Source of the DNA: Diadema setosum
Lineage: Eukaryota; Echinodermata; Echinoidea; Diadematoida; Diadematidae
Length of the DNA: 64,000 nucleotides
Direction of reading: 5' to 3'
Assembly (NCBI GenBank): GCA_033980235.1
Contig: CM067077.1
Location: 11,632,102 to 11,696,101 of the forward strand
Part shown: positions 1 through 14,900 of the stretch, piece after piece
Layout of the letters: each line of letters begins with the position of its first letter
How positions within the stretch are numbered: the stretch's first letter is position 1
Program-made: the position numbers and the translations under genes
Notes under the pieces: generated by a model
Database searches by the model: none
What the model was told of the DNA's origin: nothing
What the model saw: only the letters and a program-made list of their open reading frames with translations

Positions 1-343
1 TTTTGAAAGAAATTTACCTTAACGATAATGGTAACAATATGAATAATCAGCATGTTTTAAAATATATAGTGCATTCTAAGGAGAAAACAAATGCTTTGTC
101 AGCTTCTCAGACTTCAGAACAGAGACGAAAAAATTGTATATATTGTTTTATGCATCTCTCTGTAAAGTAGGCAAATTCGTAAAGATAAAATTGTACAGAT
201 TACCATCCCGTTGTGTTCTAGATGTGACTAGTCTCGATAGGTGTCAAAGTTTTTGTAAGTACACCTGAATCTATAATTACCATCACACACCGTGATCCAT
301 GCAAAAGGATTTTTTTTTTTAATATACTCGTCTTAACTATCAG

Positions 344-504
344 GAGAAGGTGGATTCACCGAAGAAGGAAACAAAGGATCGAAACGAGCATCCAATTTGA
401 AGGGAACGAAATTCGTTCCCGGAGATCGGGTTGCCATGACGGCCTCGCCGGACACACTGTCGAACATGGGTTTGTCCAAAGAAAGCCAAAAGCACGTCAA
501 AGAG
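344..504 (+). CDS. Kinase-gene exon 1 of window: start of first mind bomb repeat
   Basis: The acceptor ends ctatcag at 343 and the donor gtgaga starts at 505. The exon begins with two bases of a split codon and reads [11 protein letters not shown], then [21 protein letters not shown] is typical of the start of an SH3-like mind bomb repeat. The incoming phase proves that at least one further exon lies upstream, outside the window. Confidence 0.75.
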
Positions 505-2946
505 GTGAGAACATGAATTTCTGAAAAATCGAAGTCTTTGAAGCAATTTCCTTTCTGCCATTGTTGTTTAATTATTGTTCATTGGTATCGTTATCATTTG
601 TTTAACAACACTGAACAAGATGATGATTCTTTAGCAATGTCCCTCTCCACAGCTCACATAGACGCAGACACATACAAATACATACGAAGAGTTTGTTCGC
701 AAAAACCGATAAGTCCATATTTGCCGAATAGAGATAATAGAGATATTTGCGATTAAAGGTCAAGAAAAATAAAGAGAATAATAGAAAGTTTTTGCTTCTT
801 TCGACCATAACTTCAAAAATATACCTTTATATGTAGTGACCTATACCATTTAAAAGGTATTATTTTGTACTTTATGACAGAGACCGTACTTCAAAATCTT
901 CAAATATGGACTTATCAGTTTTTGCAAACAAACTCTTCATACATACATACATACATACATCCCGACCGCTAAGACTGTCTTTATTTGTATATTCTGAGGA
1001 CCTAGACGTGTCTGCATTGACTTCAATGCGATAACTTTCTACACGATCACGAACAAGTACAAAATATGGTAATTAAATGTTTGTATATTTCAGCCAATGT
1101 TTTCTAGAAGTACTTTCATTAAGTATACTCGGAAGGTTATCTTCTGTTTCATTCATTATTTTAATAGTATATAATGCACACTGTAAACACTTTGTACGTA
1201 AACCTGTACTTTGTAACATTAACATGACTTATTGTATATCCAAAGCACAGTTTATTGTGCCCTTGTAAATAATATATAATCAAATATGGTGTTTTCGTTA
1301 TTCCACGTCACCTGATCTTTGATATTATTTTGTCTGTAATCTGTAGGGGAACTACATTTAACAAGCAGTGCTCCTAAGTAGTCCCCTGCACATTTGTACA
1401 TGTTGTAATTTTATCTAAAAATATCACGATATTTTGTATTATACTCTGATAGTTATGATATAATGACCACTATGTGTTCTACCCTGTATATTATGAGATA
1501 ATGTCCACTATGTGGAATATGAATGAATACACTTCATTTCATTTCATTTCATTTCATTTCATTTCAATATTCACAATTAAAGATTCGTATGAATACATAA
1601 TATGGACCTATACAAAACTCAAACGAGTCATAAAAACCATAAGCAGTATAAAGCGGAATGCCAAATCATGTTGGCTGCAATAAATTTGTCGACAATAAAA
1701 AAAAAAAAATAAATAAATAAAAAAAAAAGAGTAGGCAATTAATCCAAATTTAACGTAGAAGAAAAAAAAACATTGAAAGTTGGACAGTAGTGATATATTT
1801 CCTTATGATTAAGGCTTTATTGCGAAATGTTTACATGGTAGGATGTTTTGTGATTATACAACTGACCTATATGCATCAAGTGTAATATCTCGAACATTTT
1901 TATATCACTGCTGCCAATGGTAAAGAGTAACTTCACCATTTGACAAAATTTTGAAAGAAAAATGTATATCCTTATCGACAATTACTTTAGTATGCACTGA
2001 GCCTTCAATGAAAACTTTCAGGAGAACAGGGGCCTTGCTACAGACCCCAACAGTGACTTGCTCATCTATCTGTGAAGAATATGTGATGACATCATTATTT
2101 CGGCAAATTTGCAAAAGTTTTTACAAGTGTTCACAATCCCTGTTATCATTTGGTTAAAATATGGACAACTTTTAGAACTCTTTGAACTTTTTTTTAACTT
2201 CATTTCAGCTGTTTATAAATCGTTAATCCCTTCTTTGCCTGACTTCATTGTATGTTAGGGTCACCTTGATAAGGTAATGCACTTAAAGTTTGCATAATGA
2301 GGCAGGGGAGTAAAATGATCACACATGTTATCAAGTATGACACAAGCACTCAGTCTCTAGATTTAACGGGACGTATAGTGCAAAATACACGACACTATAC
2401 ACTTTGACTATTGTACACAGTGTATAGGCCATGAAAAAAAAAAAAAAAGGCGGGTATCATCCGACTTTGTAATGATTGCATGGATATGATTCCTTTCCGG
2501 ATATCCGTGATGTAGGTCACTGGAAAAATTGGCTTCGTGCAAAGAACAACCCAAACCGATGCTCACGTGGCGTACCAAGACGGACAGGTGGAGATTCTTC
2601 CGGCAGCCATCTTGGAAAAGGTAGGTCAAAGCTCCAAGACCCCCTCCCCCTCTTTATATTAGTTTTCCTGCGTAACCACTCAGTCCATCCCACCCGCCAG
2701 CCTCCTTTCCGTTTCCGATCGGCGCTAGACTGTTCTGATATACAAACCGTGGATATCATGATAGGCCTAAAGAACTATGGATTAATTTTTTATCAATAAC
2801 AGCCTCAGTTATAGCGGGGCCATGTTTGGAATGAGATGGTCAAATAGTGCTTATATAGGACATGTATCTTCTCGCTTATTTCCCAATGAATAGTACCTTC
2901 CAAATATTAAAGAAGGCTATTACACAGACACACACACACAATCATT

Positions 2947-2995
<49 letters not shown>

Positions 2996-5900
2996 GAATA
3001 CACAGCAAAAAAAGTAAGTTCCCCCTTAACATTTTTTGATATATCTCAAAAAGTATTTTACGGATTGTCATAATTAAAACAGGAGTGGATAGGGAATGTC
3101 ATTACTCATAACATGAATGGCATATCATTGCCACCAGATATCAATATTGGTGTAAACAAACGCATTTTATGTCAAAATGCATGAGAAAAAAGTTGCGCTT
3201 AAGGCTATATGAAGCATATTGTGTAAATTTCCTATGTAAAATAGCAAATGACCTTTTTAAACTGTGTAATTCTCAGGAATTTCTTCAGGTACAATTTGCT
3301 TCCCTATTAAACAGGTGTTATGCATACTTTTTAAACAATAGCCTTTTCAATATGAAAATGTTGGTAGAAACAATGTGATTTGTAATTGTCCCCGCCGAAC
3401 GAGTTCGAGCAGGGGACTATGAAACGGGCTCCGTACGTGTGTGTGTCTGTGCGTCCGTCCGTGCGTCCATCCGTGTGTGCGTTCGTGTGTGATCAAAATG
3501 TTCAATTTGCTACTTCTCTGTCATTTATGAACCAATTTTGATTCTGTTTGCTTTATGATAGCACTACATGGGAGCTTTAAAACTTCTACACAGAATTTCA
3601 GTTGTGACCTTTCACCTTGACCTTTGACCTATATTGTACATTTTGCTAAAAAATGCTACTCCTTCGCCATTTCTAACCCAATTTCGATTCCGTTTGCTTT
3701 ATGTGATGGCACTAGATAGGTGAGGGCTTCAAAACTTCTACACAGAATTTTGACCTTTGACTTCTTTGACCTTTGACCTTGATTTTTAACCTATATTGTA
3801 CATTTTGCTACAAAATGCTACTCCTTCGCCATTTCTAACCCGATTTCGATTCCGTTTGCTTTATATGATGGCACTAGTTGAGGGCTTCAAAACTTCTACA
3901 CAGAATTTTGACCTTTGACTTCTTTGACCTTTGACCTTGATTTTTGACCTATATTGTGCATTTTGCTACAAACTGCTACTCCTTCGCCATTTCTAACCCG
4001 ATTTCGATTCCGTTTGCTTTATGTGATAGCACTAGGTGAGGGCTTCAAAAGTTCTACACAGAATTTTGACCTTTGTCTTCTTTGACCTTTGACCTTGATT
4101 TTTTACCTACATGTATATTGTACATTGGCTACAAAATGCTACTCCTTCGCCATTTCTAACCCAATTTCGGTTCCATTTGCTTTATGTGATGGCACTAGGT
4201 GAGGGCTTCAAAACTTCTACACAGAATTTTGACCTTTGTCTTCTTTGACCTTTGACCGTGATTTTTTACCTATATTGCACATTTTGTTACAAAATGCTAC
4301 TTCCGGCGGGGACATATATTACGCACCGCGTAATTTCTACTTTTCCTTGTTCCAATTAGGGTTGATCAAATTAATGTGCCTATGGCCATTTTGCATCATG
4401 CGCTCAAGCTGTAGATCAGTTTGTTGAGAGAAATGGCATCGAACGTATGGAGTGGCTTGCAAGATCCCCTGACTGTAATCCAGTAGAGTATCTTTGGGAG
4501 ATCATTAAGCGGAAAGCGAGCAAGAAGGTGAAAGATGACACTTCACTGCAAGAATTTCAGCGCATCTTGCCGAGAGCATGGGCCAACATTGAGCAGCGCC
4601 AAGTACAAACCTTAAACTGCCTTTATAGTTAACAGTACGAGGAAGAGATGCCGGCTGGTCATTGAAGCTGAAGGTGGACATATCAATTATCAAATACTTC
4701 ACTGTATACTCATGAAAAGAAAGATAGAGAAATATGCAATAAACCATGCTTAAATGTTCAGAATCATTAGTGATTGTTTGATTATTTGTGTAAAAGTCAT
4801 TGAAAATCACTAAAGTGCAACTTTTGTTTCCATGCATTTTGACATAAAATGCCCCTTTTCACACCAATAATGATATCTGGTGGCAATGATTTGCCACTCA
4901 TTGTTATGAGTAATAAAATTCCTTATCCATTTCCATTTGAAATATGAAAATCGGTTAATCTTTTTTTTTTTAGTTATATCCAAAAATGCTAGGGGGGGGG
5001 GAGCTCACTTTTTTTTGCTGAGTGTATATTAAACACATACATACATATACGTGTATACTACTTTACTTGTTTCGGTGAAACCAATCATTTAAAAAAAAAA
5101 AAGTCAGTAAAGACGTAACGATATTGATAACATATTATTGATAACCAAGGTTCTTTGAGTGCATACTTCACACTACAGTATGTCCAAAAAAAAAAAAAAA
5201 CACAACGGGGCATTCCGCAATGATATCTTTAAAAATAGTGAATCAATCTAAATACAAATTCAGGGTATGAAACTATAACTCATTGCCCACAACTTACAGA
5301 AAACCCCATTCGATTTGCTTCAGTGGTCAAAGAGAAATGAGGAATTTTGTAGAGGATGTCGAGAATCTCTTCTGTCCAAGTTCTGTCTATTATTCACACA
5401 CAAGATCATCGAAATGCTAAACTCCGATTCATGATATGCCTTACAACAATCCACATTTCTCTGTGACCGCTTAACCAATTCGAATGGGGATTTCTGCAAA
5501 ATAGAGCTAAAATGTTATATTTGAAGACCCTGAAGTAGCATTAAAAAAAAAAATCATATTGGGCGTTATCAGTGCGAAAATCTGATTGTAATTTTTGAGG
5601 GGACATCTGCAGTAAGTCGCCCCAAAAATTACAATCAGATTTTCGAATTGATAACACCAAATATGATCAACCTGTGTAAGTGCTACTTCAGGGTCTTAAA
5701 ATATAACATCTTAGCTCTATTTTGCAGAAAACCCCATTCAATTTGGTTAAGCGGTCACAGAGAAATGTGGATTGTTGTAAAGCATGTCATGAGTCTGATT
5801 AATCAAATTTTAGCAATTCAACGCTCTTGTGTGTGAATAATAGACAGAATTTGGACAAAAGAGATTCCCGACATCCTCTACAAAATTCCTCATTTCTCTT

Positions 5901-8900
5901 TGACCACTGAAGCAAATCGAATGGAGTTAGGATGTGGGCAATGATTTATAGTTTCATACCCTGAATTTGTATTTAGATTGATTTACTATTTTTAAAGATC
6001 TATCATTGCGGAGGGCCCCGTTGTAATTTTTTTGGGGACATACTGTATAGGTACACTGGAAACTCTATAGGGTCATATAGAATACATGATTACACAATTT
6101 GGTATATATATGGATCCATCGACAGCAATGTCCGCCTCAAGTCTAATTTCTTTCACTATATGCTACCCACAGTGAGGCACCGCGTACGTTTGGGAAGGGA
6201 ACTATCTCTTGCACTGTATATGTATGTAAACGCTATTTCCAGCCATAAGGGGAAATGCGGAATTAATGATACTCTGGGGAAATATTTAGAAAATAGCAAC
6301 TATTGCCCTTTTTGAAAAATTATGCATAAATACTGGCTCAATGCAGAATTGAATTGACAAGAGCGCAAAATGCAAGTTATACCACTAAATTTTGTTTCAA
6401 ATGAGAAAATACACCTCAGTCTTCTTTTAGAAAAAAAAAAACAGATATCGTACAACCATTTCTTGCATCCCTGCCAATCTCCCATAAATTGTATTGATGG
6501 TATAGTCCGCTATCTGTACACACTATAACATCTCTGCCCTATTGTGGAGTGAAACGTTTATGTTCTTTTCGAAAAATGAAATAAAGTTTGAATTGAATTG
6601 AATTGAATTGAATTGAATTGAGTAGTCCTGAGGCCATAGATATTCTTTTTTTTATTTTAAATGATGAAAAAAAAAAACGTTGTAAAACCTTGAAGGGAAT
6701 CAAAATTGTCCCCTTTGGAACGAATTACCCTTAAGATATATCTATAATTATATATATGTTTGTGTGTGTGAGTGTGCGATCGTGTGTGCGTATGTAAATG
6801 TGCCTATCTTTGTTTGTGTCTGCACATCAAACGTGACTTAGTTATAACCATGATTAATGCTTTGTACTGTGCAGGTGCCAGATATAAAAAAAGGAGACAA
6901 AGTTCGCGTCAAGTCAGACAAGGCATTACTCAAGAGATTGCTTCCGGGTCACGGCGGCTGGAATGACGACATGAAAAAGGTATTCTAATGTGCTTGCACG
7001 TTTGCCTCTTTGCTTTGTTTCGGTATTTTTTTTTATTTTATTATTTTTTTTTAGCAAGCTTGTTGGTTTTTTTTTTTTTAAGAAGACGAAATAAGACGAA
7101 ATATCGGTACACTTTTCCTTTTTGATACTATAAGATATTGATCACAATTTTGCATAATGATACTACGCAAAACGAGCAGATTTTCATGATGCAAATTGAC
7201 TCTCTGCTGATAAATCGGTACGATCATGAAAGATCTTGCCTTACGAAGTCTAGACGTTGGTGACCCTGAGATTTTCATCACATAAAATGTGTTTGTTATG
7301 CTCTATCTTTTTGTAGCAATTAAATTCGGTGTGTGCTTATATCATGTATTTTCAGACTAAGTGTTTACGTGTTGCATCTTTGACAATATCTTAACATGCA
7401 CATTTTGCGGTCTTTTCATTTTAATCATTGAAAAAAAAATCTTTCACGTGTTTATGTATAATGCGAAACACGATGACACACCATTTAAATCAATATTGCA
7501 AGCTCCCCCCCCCCCACACACACACAAGCACAAACACAAACGTACTTTCTCTATTCTCTCTCTTCCATCTCTAACTTTATATATTCCTGTATCTCTCTAC
7601 CGATCTCTCTATCCATCTGTCTATCCATCTAACTATTAACTCCTTCAAACCCCGATACCCCAAGGATCTTGGCAAATCTGCCAAAGTGATGAAGGTCGAT
7701 ACAGACGGGGATATAATTGTGAGGACGAAGCAGCGACGATGGAATTTCCATCCATGTTGTCTCGAAGTCGTCCAGAAGAGCGCCTACACCAAGGGTGACA
7801 GCGATGACGATGATGATACTTCGACTCTCAAAGGTATAATACACTGGATTCCCATAATAATGTAGTCCTCATTTACGGACCGGCAGTTTTCTTTCGTTAT
7901 AACCGAACAACAAATAATCAATTAAAATGCATAAAGCCGATAATGTTGCGGCCTGAATTGGTCGTTTACTTCGTTGTAACCAGAATCTCATTTAACCGTG
8001 TTCGTTATAACGGGAGTGCACTGTACTAACCTTGCTGCTGCTACAGTGCACTCCCGTTATAACGAACACGGTAATAGTGAAATTCAAGTTTCGAACTAAG
8101 TGAAAATGATGGCCCCAACATTACCCGCACTATATTTTTATTTATTGTTGTTCGGTTATAGCAAAATTTCGATCTAACGAAAGAAAACTGTCGGCCGAGT
8201 CCCGAGGACTTCGTTATGACGGAAGTCCACTGCACTACATAATTATGATACTTCAATGTCAATATTCTGTTCTTTACCTTAAACACTAGGTACACCAACA
8301 TTTACGGGAATATTACTGAGAAGCGTGGAAACCCCCTATATTATTTCCTTTTTCTAAGACAATAAATCATAAACCAATACAACAGCCAGTTATTTTGTGT
8401 GTGCGTTTTAACGCGTTCTTGCAATACGTATCGTACGCTATACCTTTTGTTTTTGTGGTGCTGATGTGTGTGTTGGGGGGGGGGGGATGAGGCTAATCCT
8501 CATATTTCCTTCCTATTATCATCATTTACTGCAACCCACAAAGTTGCAGTACGCATACTTTCTAATAAGCTGTACCAAAGACTCATTTTGTACGTCCCAT
8601 CTCAAACACATCATTATGCTCCTGTCCACTCGAAACATAATGATAGATATCCTCCCACTTCTTCCCCTTAGGCCTGGGTGGGGACACTCTTCTGAAACTA
8701 CTGGCGGCCGCAGGTGGAGGCGAGAGTGTCGGTGGAAGCGATCTCCATAAGCTACTGGAGAAGTTAGTGGCCTCTGACAGTGATAAGGGCGACTCCAGCG
8801 ACTCGGACGGAGAGTTAGGCCCGGGCGTCAAACGGTTCCACTTAGCAGCAGCAATTGGAAATGTGTCAAAGGTCACCCAAATGCTTAGCCAAGACCCTCA

Positions 8901-11900
8901 TTTAGTAAGTGCCCCTAGACTTTGACATTGGGAACTATTGTTACATCTCATTCATGCTAGAGAAATAAGATGCTACGACTGTATGATAGGCCGACTAAGT
9001 TTTTAAGTCGAACATATGAGAGATGTATAATAATCGTAAGAAAAACGAATTGTCACCGTAACCGAGTCCCCCATTTTAGTCCTGTTGTCATGATTGTTCG
9101 TTCATGTTTTTACTGCTTGCTCCAGCTCTCATCCAAATATAAGAACCAGACAGCGCTCTTCGCAGCTATTGGCCACAACGAGCCAGAAGTTGTAAAGGCG
9201 CTAGTGGAGGCAGGAGCTGACGTCACACAACGGAGCGGCAAGATGAAGGGCACAGTTTTACATCATGCCACCGAAGGGTAATTACTTTTTATGTCGTAAG
9301 TTTACCTGGGACCATGTTCCTGGTCAGGATCCGCTTTTGAAGATGGTCCCCTGGATTTCAAATTTCATACATATCATAAATCATATACCTCATAGATTCC
9401 TCTCATCTGATTGGTTAAAAGTGGAGTCATGAAAATAGCTGTGCCTCATATTGTATCAAAATGACGTCATGATTTACTGTGCCCGGGGCATAGAATCAAC
9501 TGTGCCCTGTAAATAGGTTTGGAGACAGTCGCAACCCCGTACACATATAGATCACTCATATGTACGCACCAATGATACGACCACCGCGCTGTCGATCAGC
9601 GTTGATTACGATTGCTGTAAAAGAGACTAGAATCTATATTTTCAGTGTCTAATATTTCGGAATCTGTATTTTCGGTATGTAAAACAAATAATGACAGCTT
9701 GATATTCGGGGCACAGTTAAAATTATGTAGGCCCTCGGTGATGTGAAAACCATAACTATGCCCTGGTTTTCACATCACCCTGGGCCCATTATTTTAACGG
9801 TGCCCCTCATAGCAGTCATTATTTGTATATTATTAGAAGTGTTCCTAGCTCTGTTATACCTTCAATTTGACAGTGCGTTGTACTTTTTCTCTCTATTCAT
9901 TTTCCTGTAAATGATTGCACTCCATAATGTACATTGACGCGGACGAACAATTCGTACAGTCTATATGACATTTTTTTTTTTGGTCATATGTATATACATG
10001 TATTTTGTTGAAAACGGATTGCAGATATAACTTGGATTAAACTGAACTGACCTAACGAATCAAATAGAATTCAGAAGGAGTGGCAGATCTGATACCCTTT
10101 CATACGCTCAACGGATTACATCTGCATTATTTGAACATAAATCGGAGAGGGCCAAGAGCAATGTGCATATTTCTTTTAATATCTGCCTCGCGACCAGACA
10201 GTAAGTTTGTGAACGCAATATAATATTACGATAACACCGACTATTTCCAAGGTCATCCTTTTTCCGTTGTAGCAGTGGATAGTGCCCCCCCCCCCCCTCC
10301 CGAGCTGACAGTCCGCGCACCTGTCCGTGCTGGACGCCCCCTCACGGAGCAAACTGCCTGCCTTGTGAAAACTCTTTGAAAGTTTAAAAAAAAATAATAA
10401 TAATAAACGAAGAAATAAATATACATAAAATTAACATAAAATTATGATGTATACAAAAGGCATATTCAAAGTTGTATAGAGATCAGCAGATTTTACATGG
10501 AGAGAAGAGAAACTGGTAATTATAGATTTAAAGCAGATTGAGAACGAGGATGGTAATGACCAGACTACAGTACACTAAGATGTGGCGATCATCGTTGTTT
10601 GCTAAGCGATGAATTGGCTACACCCTGAGAGGAAACGGAAAGAGGCCAAAAAACAACAAAAGGGGTATAGGAAGTGACTGGCACCGTTCCTGATCGCCCA
10701 CAACCCTCCCCCTCTCCCTTCCCCAATCCCCCCCCCCCCCCCCCCCTCCTGACCTGTATACCGAGATCGCGCCTACGATGATTTAGTAAACATAACCATC
10801 CTCTGTGTCATGGATTTTGGACAATGTGTTATACAACACTATGGGGTTTTCTGTGCCAATCGGCACCCAAGAGCACACAAAGGGTTGAGGGAATAATTTA
10901 CCATTTGCAGATGAAACAAAAACCCAGCACTTCAAATAGTTCTGAAATGTGAGTTAGGGATAGAAACAACCAAGATAAAAGTTTGAACCAGTATAATCGA
11001 TCTTAAGTATTGTTGAATATACAAATGTGAACAATAATTGCAATAAAAAAAATCCAGACTAAACCGTCTACAGTTATGGATTAATGAGAAACATAGTGAT
11101 ATCTCCATATATTTTAGGCTTTATTGCAAACATTTTATCTGGTATCACAGGATGTTCTGTGATACAACTGACCTACACATAATTATGCATCAAAAGTGAT
11201 ATCTTTCGGTGACAAATATTTTTAAATCACTGCTCCCAAAGGTAAACAGCAGCTGAAAATATGACAACGGAAAGTAAATAAACACAGATAACAACAAAGC
11301 AAAACAGTTTCTTGTTCAATCATACTGATGTATTAAGAATTATGCAGCTCGTATATCATACAAACATTATGACTATCATTATTACGTAAGCGCTCATTTA
11401 TAAGCGCTTTGCCACTTTATAACCACTATGTTATCATTATATCGTTTTGTTGTTAATAGGGGATACGTGGATATCCTATCTTATTTACTGCCGCTGTGTG
11501 GTCCCATACTGAACGCAAAAGCAAACGAAGGGCTGACCCCACTGCACGTGGCAACCTTGAGACATCAAAACGAGTGCGGACAAGTTCTCCTCCTTTACGG
11601 CTGTAGTCCAAATGAGAAGGTTAGTTATTGAAGTTTGTTTCATTTCACTTCACTTTATCTTCATCATGTATTCCAGAAGACGGTGACCTCATGTACATGC
11701 ATAAAAAACGGATGTTATCCTGTAGACATACAAGATAACATTTGACGAATCATGGTTAATATAGATTGTAGAAACAAAGAAAGCAACATTATCCACTTTA
11801 AGTAATATGCCTACACTGCTTGAATTAATTACGAAAAGTTCAGACAACACAAAACAAAACTCATGCATCTTGCAATACACTTGAAGGCAAAATTAAGTGT

Positions 11901-14900
11901 AGAGTATACTACGTATATTATGGTTAAGTCCCCACCCCCCCCCCCCCTCTCTCTCTCTCTCTCTGTATATTAATCAAAACTCTAAATATCCTCCGGCGAC
12001 GAACTGACTTCCATCCGAATACATACAGATTAATCGATAATCGAAAGATAAATGGACTGTTAAAATCAATGGCCTTGTAGTTCAATGATACTATGAAAAA
12101 AAACAAGAAAAAGAAAGCACGCAAAGGCGATTATATGTGATATGAAAAGCTCTATCAGTGTAAATATACATTTGCTAGAGTCAAATGTACTCACATGTCA
12201 ATGTAACAAAGGACTGTAAGAAACATAGTTGCCTACCTTTACAAAGAAATAGTAATTATGTGGTACATTGTGTGGTATGGTATCAAGGATACTGCTCAAT
12301 ATAGGTCGACATCCCCCCCCCCCTCCACTTCTTCATAAGCTCACAACATTGCTAACGTATACTTTAATCATACGGCTAGTTGCAATACAGAATCGAATGT
12401 CAGATGGAGTAAAATATGCTTTGATCATGACATTATCATTAACATTATTGGTATACCTAATGAACATTATAGTGAATGAGTGTGATCTCACCGTAAAATC
12501 TCTTCCTGTTAGAAGCCATCTTTTGCTGATGTTATTTATTTATTTTCTTGTTTTAGTTTGGTAAAAATCAATTGATTGTCAAATTGATGCCATTCTCCAA
12601 CACACATTTTGTCGGTTGGTTGGTCTGAATCGCATTAGCTCGCAGTGTCGATGAAACTGACTTTTATGACTAAGGAAGAAAAACCACGTTTCTGATGTTA
12701 TTCTTCAATTTCTCCGACACATTTAAAACTTTACTTGGTCTTAAAATCACTGCTATATAGGCCTGGATTTTCCACTTTGTGATTTCCGCAAAGTATTCAT
12801 TCCAGACTTGGTAAGCTCTTTCAATACAACGTCCTATCTTGTCGATTTCAAGAACAGGCCATAGTAGTATTGTTGCTTGTCTATTATACGCGAGCGGAAG
12901 TAACTGTTGCGACCGGGGTAGTACATTTCCTGTGTCAAAACACAAGGAAAGGCAATAGCATATGTGAAATTAAAAGGAAATAGTCGTAACCTTCAGCTAT
13001 GCAAGTTCATGGCTTTCAATTTCGGTACAGTACACCCCGCACAACCAGGTTTGATCTACACACAGCGTTTTGTACTAATTGTACCGGATAGTTATGTATA
13101 CCTACATGTTAACGTGTCTTGAAATTTTGATAATGGTATTTCGACATTCCCATTTTGTTAATCGTATCGTTTCACACACAAAAAAAAATCTCATTATCGT
13201 GGTGGATTTTTCGTAAAGCAACATTCTAGAGGAAAAAACCACACAAAAAACAAGTATTCATATAGTAGATATAATAAGCACACAAAATTGATAAGATTTA
13301 AAAAAAATGTAGCTGGTATAATCAATTATAATTCCCACAGATACCAGGTGTTACAACCACTACGTCACAAGTTCACAGAATGCTCAAACATGTATTTTGA
13401 AGATGTTTTTTTTTTTCTTTTTTTGGAACATTTTTATGATTCAGCAATCTTATGTTTGTCCGTTTATGAAGGAAGCTGAATCATCACTGTCATGAAAATG
13501 TTTGCAATTATGATGTAAAAAAAAAAAAAAAAAACCGCTTCACCAAACCACATACGATGATATAAAGGCCGTGTCACACCGTTCCGGGCAAGCTATGCGG
13601 GCTTGTGGCGAGGAGGTCACAGTTTCCAGCACGTAGAAGATTTTCAGCGGGCGAACAAGAATGTTTGCAATTTTTATTCATGCCTTGTCATACCGTACGG
13701 GGGAAGTTTTGCGGCTTGACTTGCGGGAAAACAAATTTACTCCCCGGAGCTCTCCTCAGTTGGTCCGCACCTGACAGTATCTAGCGCGTATCTATAGTTG
13801 CCCGGAGGTGCTCACGCAAGTCCGATTTAACCGCAGCCAAGTTTTGAGCATGACCAAAACTTTTTTTCCGAGTGAGTCGCGGGAATGCCCGCAGAGGTCC
13901 ACGCAGAACGCCAGTAGGAGGCCCTTAGCGGCAGCACTTCCCAGGCAACTCCCACGCAGGTACTTCGCAGTCCCGTATGCAGCCAACATAATGAAATTCT
14001 ATGGGATTTCAGCCATTCCATTAGAGAAATTCCTTCACCGAGTTGTCAGCCCCCACGCGACTGGCACAAAGGTCACACAGTATACTCCAGCAAGTAAGAC
14101 ACATGCGCTGACTCGCTCAAATCCAGTATCCGTCCTAAGGAATGTCCGGTATGCTAGAAAATCCCTACACGTAACAAGCCCGGGTAGCTTGCCCGGAAAG
14201 GTGTGACAGGGCCTAAACACGGTTGCGGGTAAAAAAAAAAATAAAAAATATGCGTGCGCACATCCGGGCGACTGCGGTTGAGATACATGCTAGGTACTGT
14301 CATGTGCGGATCATCTACGGGGACCTCCGGGTAGTCAAAATTGTTCTTTGTAAGTCGCACGCAAGGCTTGCCCGGAAAGGTGTGACACGGCCTTTAGGAC
14401 TTGCTTTTAATAAAGACTCGTACCTAATCAACATTCTAATCTTCTTATCATCAAAGCCAATGTGTTTTTATAATACAAGAGTATAGTAAATATACGTTGT
14501 ACTTAGTTTTCAAAAGTTAATACATGGACTGCGAACATAACGATTTCATCGTTTGTTTATATTTCAACAAAATTTGCGATGTGCTTTTTGCTATATAACT
14601 TTATTTTACCAATTTTTAGGACAAGAAGGGAAACACTCCTCTGCTTGCTGGGATGGAAAGACCACATGACGACCTTGAGTTCATGTTTGATGCCCCCGAC
14701 CTTGATGTCACCTCCACAAATAAGAAGGGATTTAACGCACTTCACCAAGCCGTTTTCCACAACCGTCGCAAGTAAACTTCCATAATCCATGTTTCACACA
14801 TCCTGAGAACGTTGTTATCCATTTTTTTTAACTGATTTACTCTAAATATTATTGCTAAGGTCATTATTTTGTTGTCATAATTATTCATAGATCATGGTCT

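Larger units (their letters stand above)
3001..5024 (+). mobile_element. Tc1/mariner-type transposon relic
   Basis: Flanked by TA on both sides. Termini are inverted (cacagcaaaaaaagtaag at the left, the complement of cactcagcaaaaaaaagtg at the right) and homology between the ends extends about 200 bases. Inside, 4350-4632 encodes a C-terminal transposase fragment: [18 protein letters not shown], the Tc1-type DDE_3 motif with the third acidic residue. The part before it is degenerate and interrupted by a second element at 3388-4336. Non-functional. Confidence 0.85.

Noticed and set aside
2408..2799. ORFs covering kinase-gene exon 2 on both strands
   Set aside because: Only the 2516-2620 frame agrees with the splice sites and the mind bomb repeat.
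13808..14206. 132-codon ORF
   Set aside because: Lies wholly inside a non-autonomous transposon, with no domain and with shadow ORFs of similar length on the other strand.
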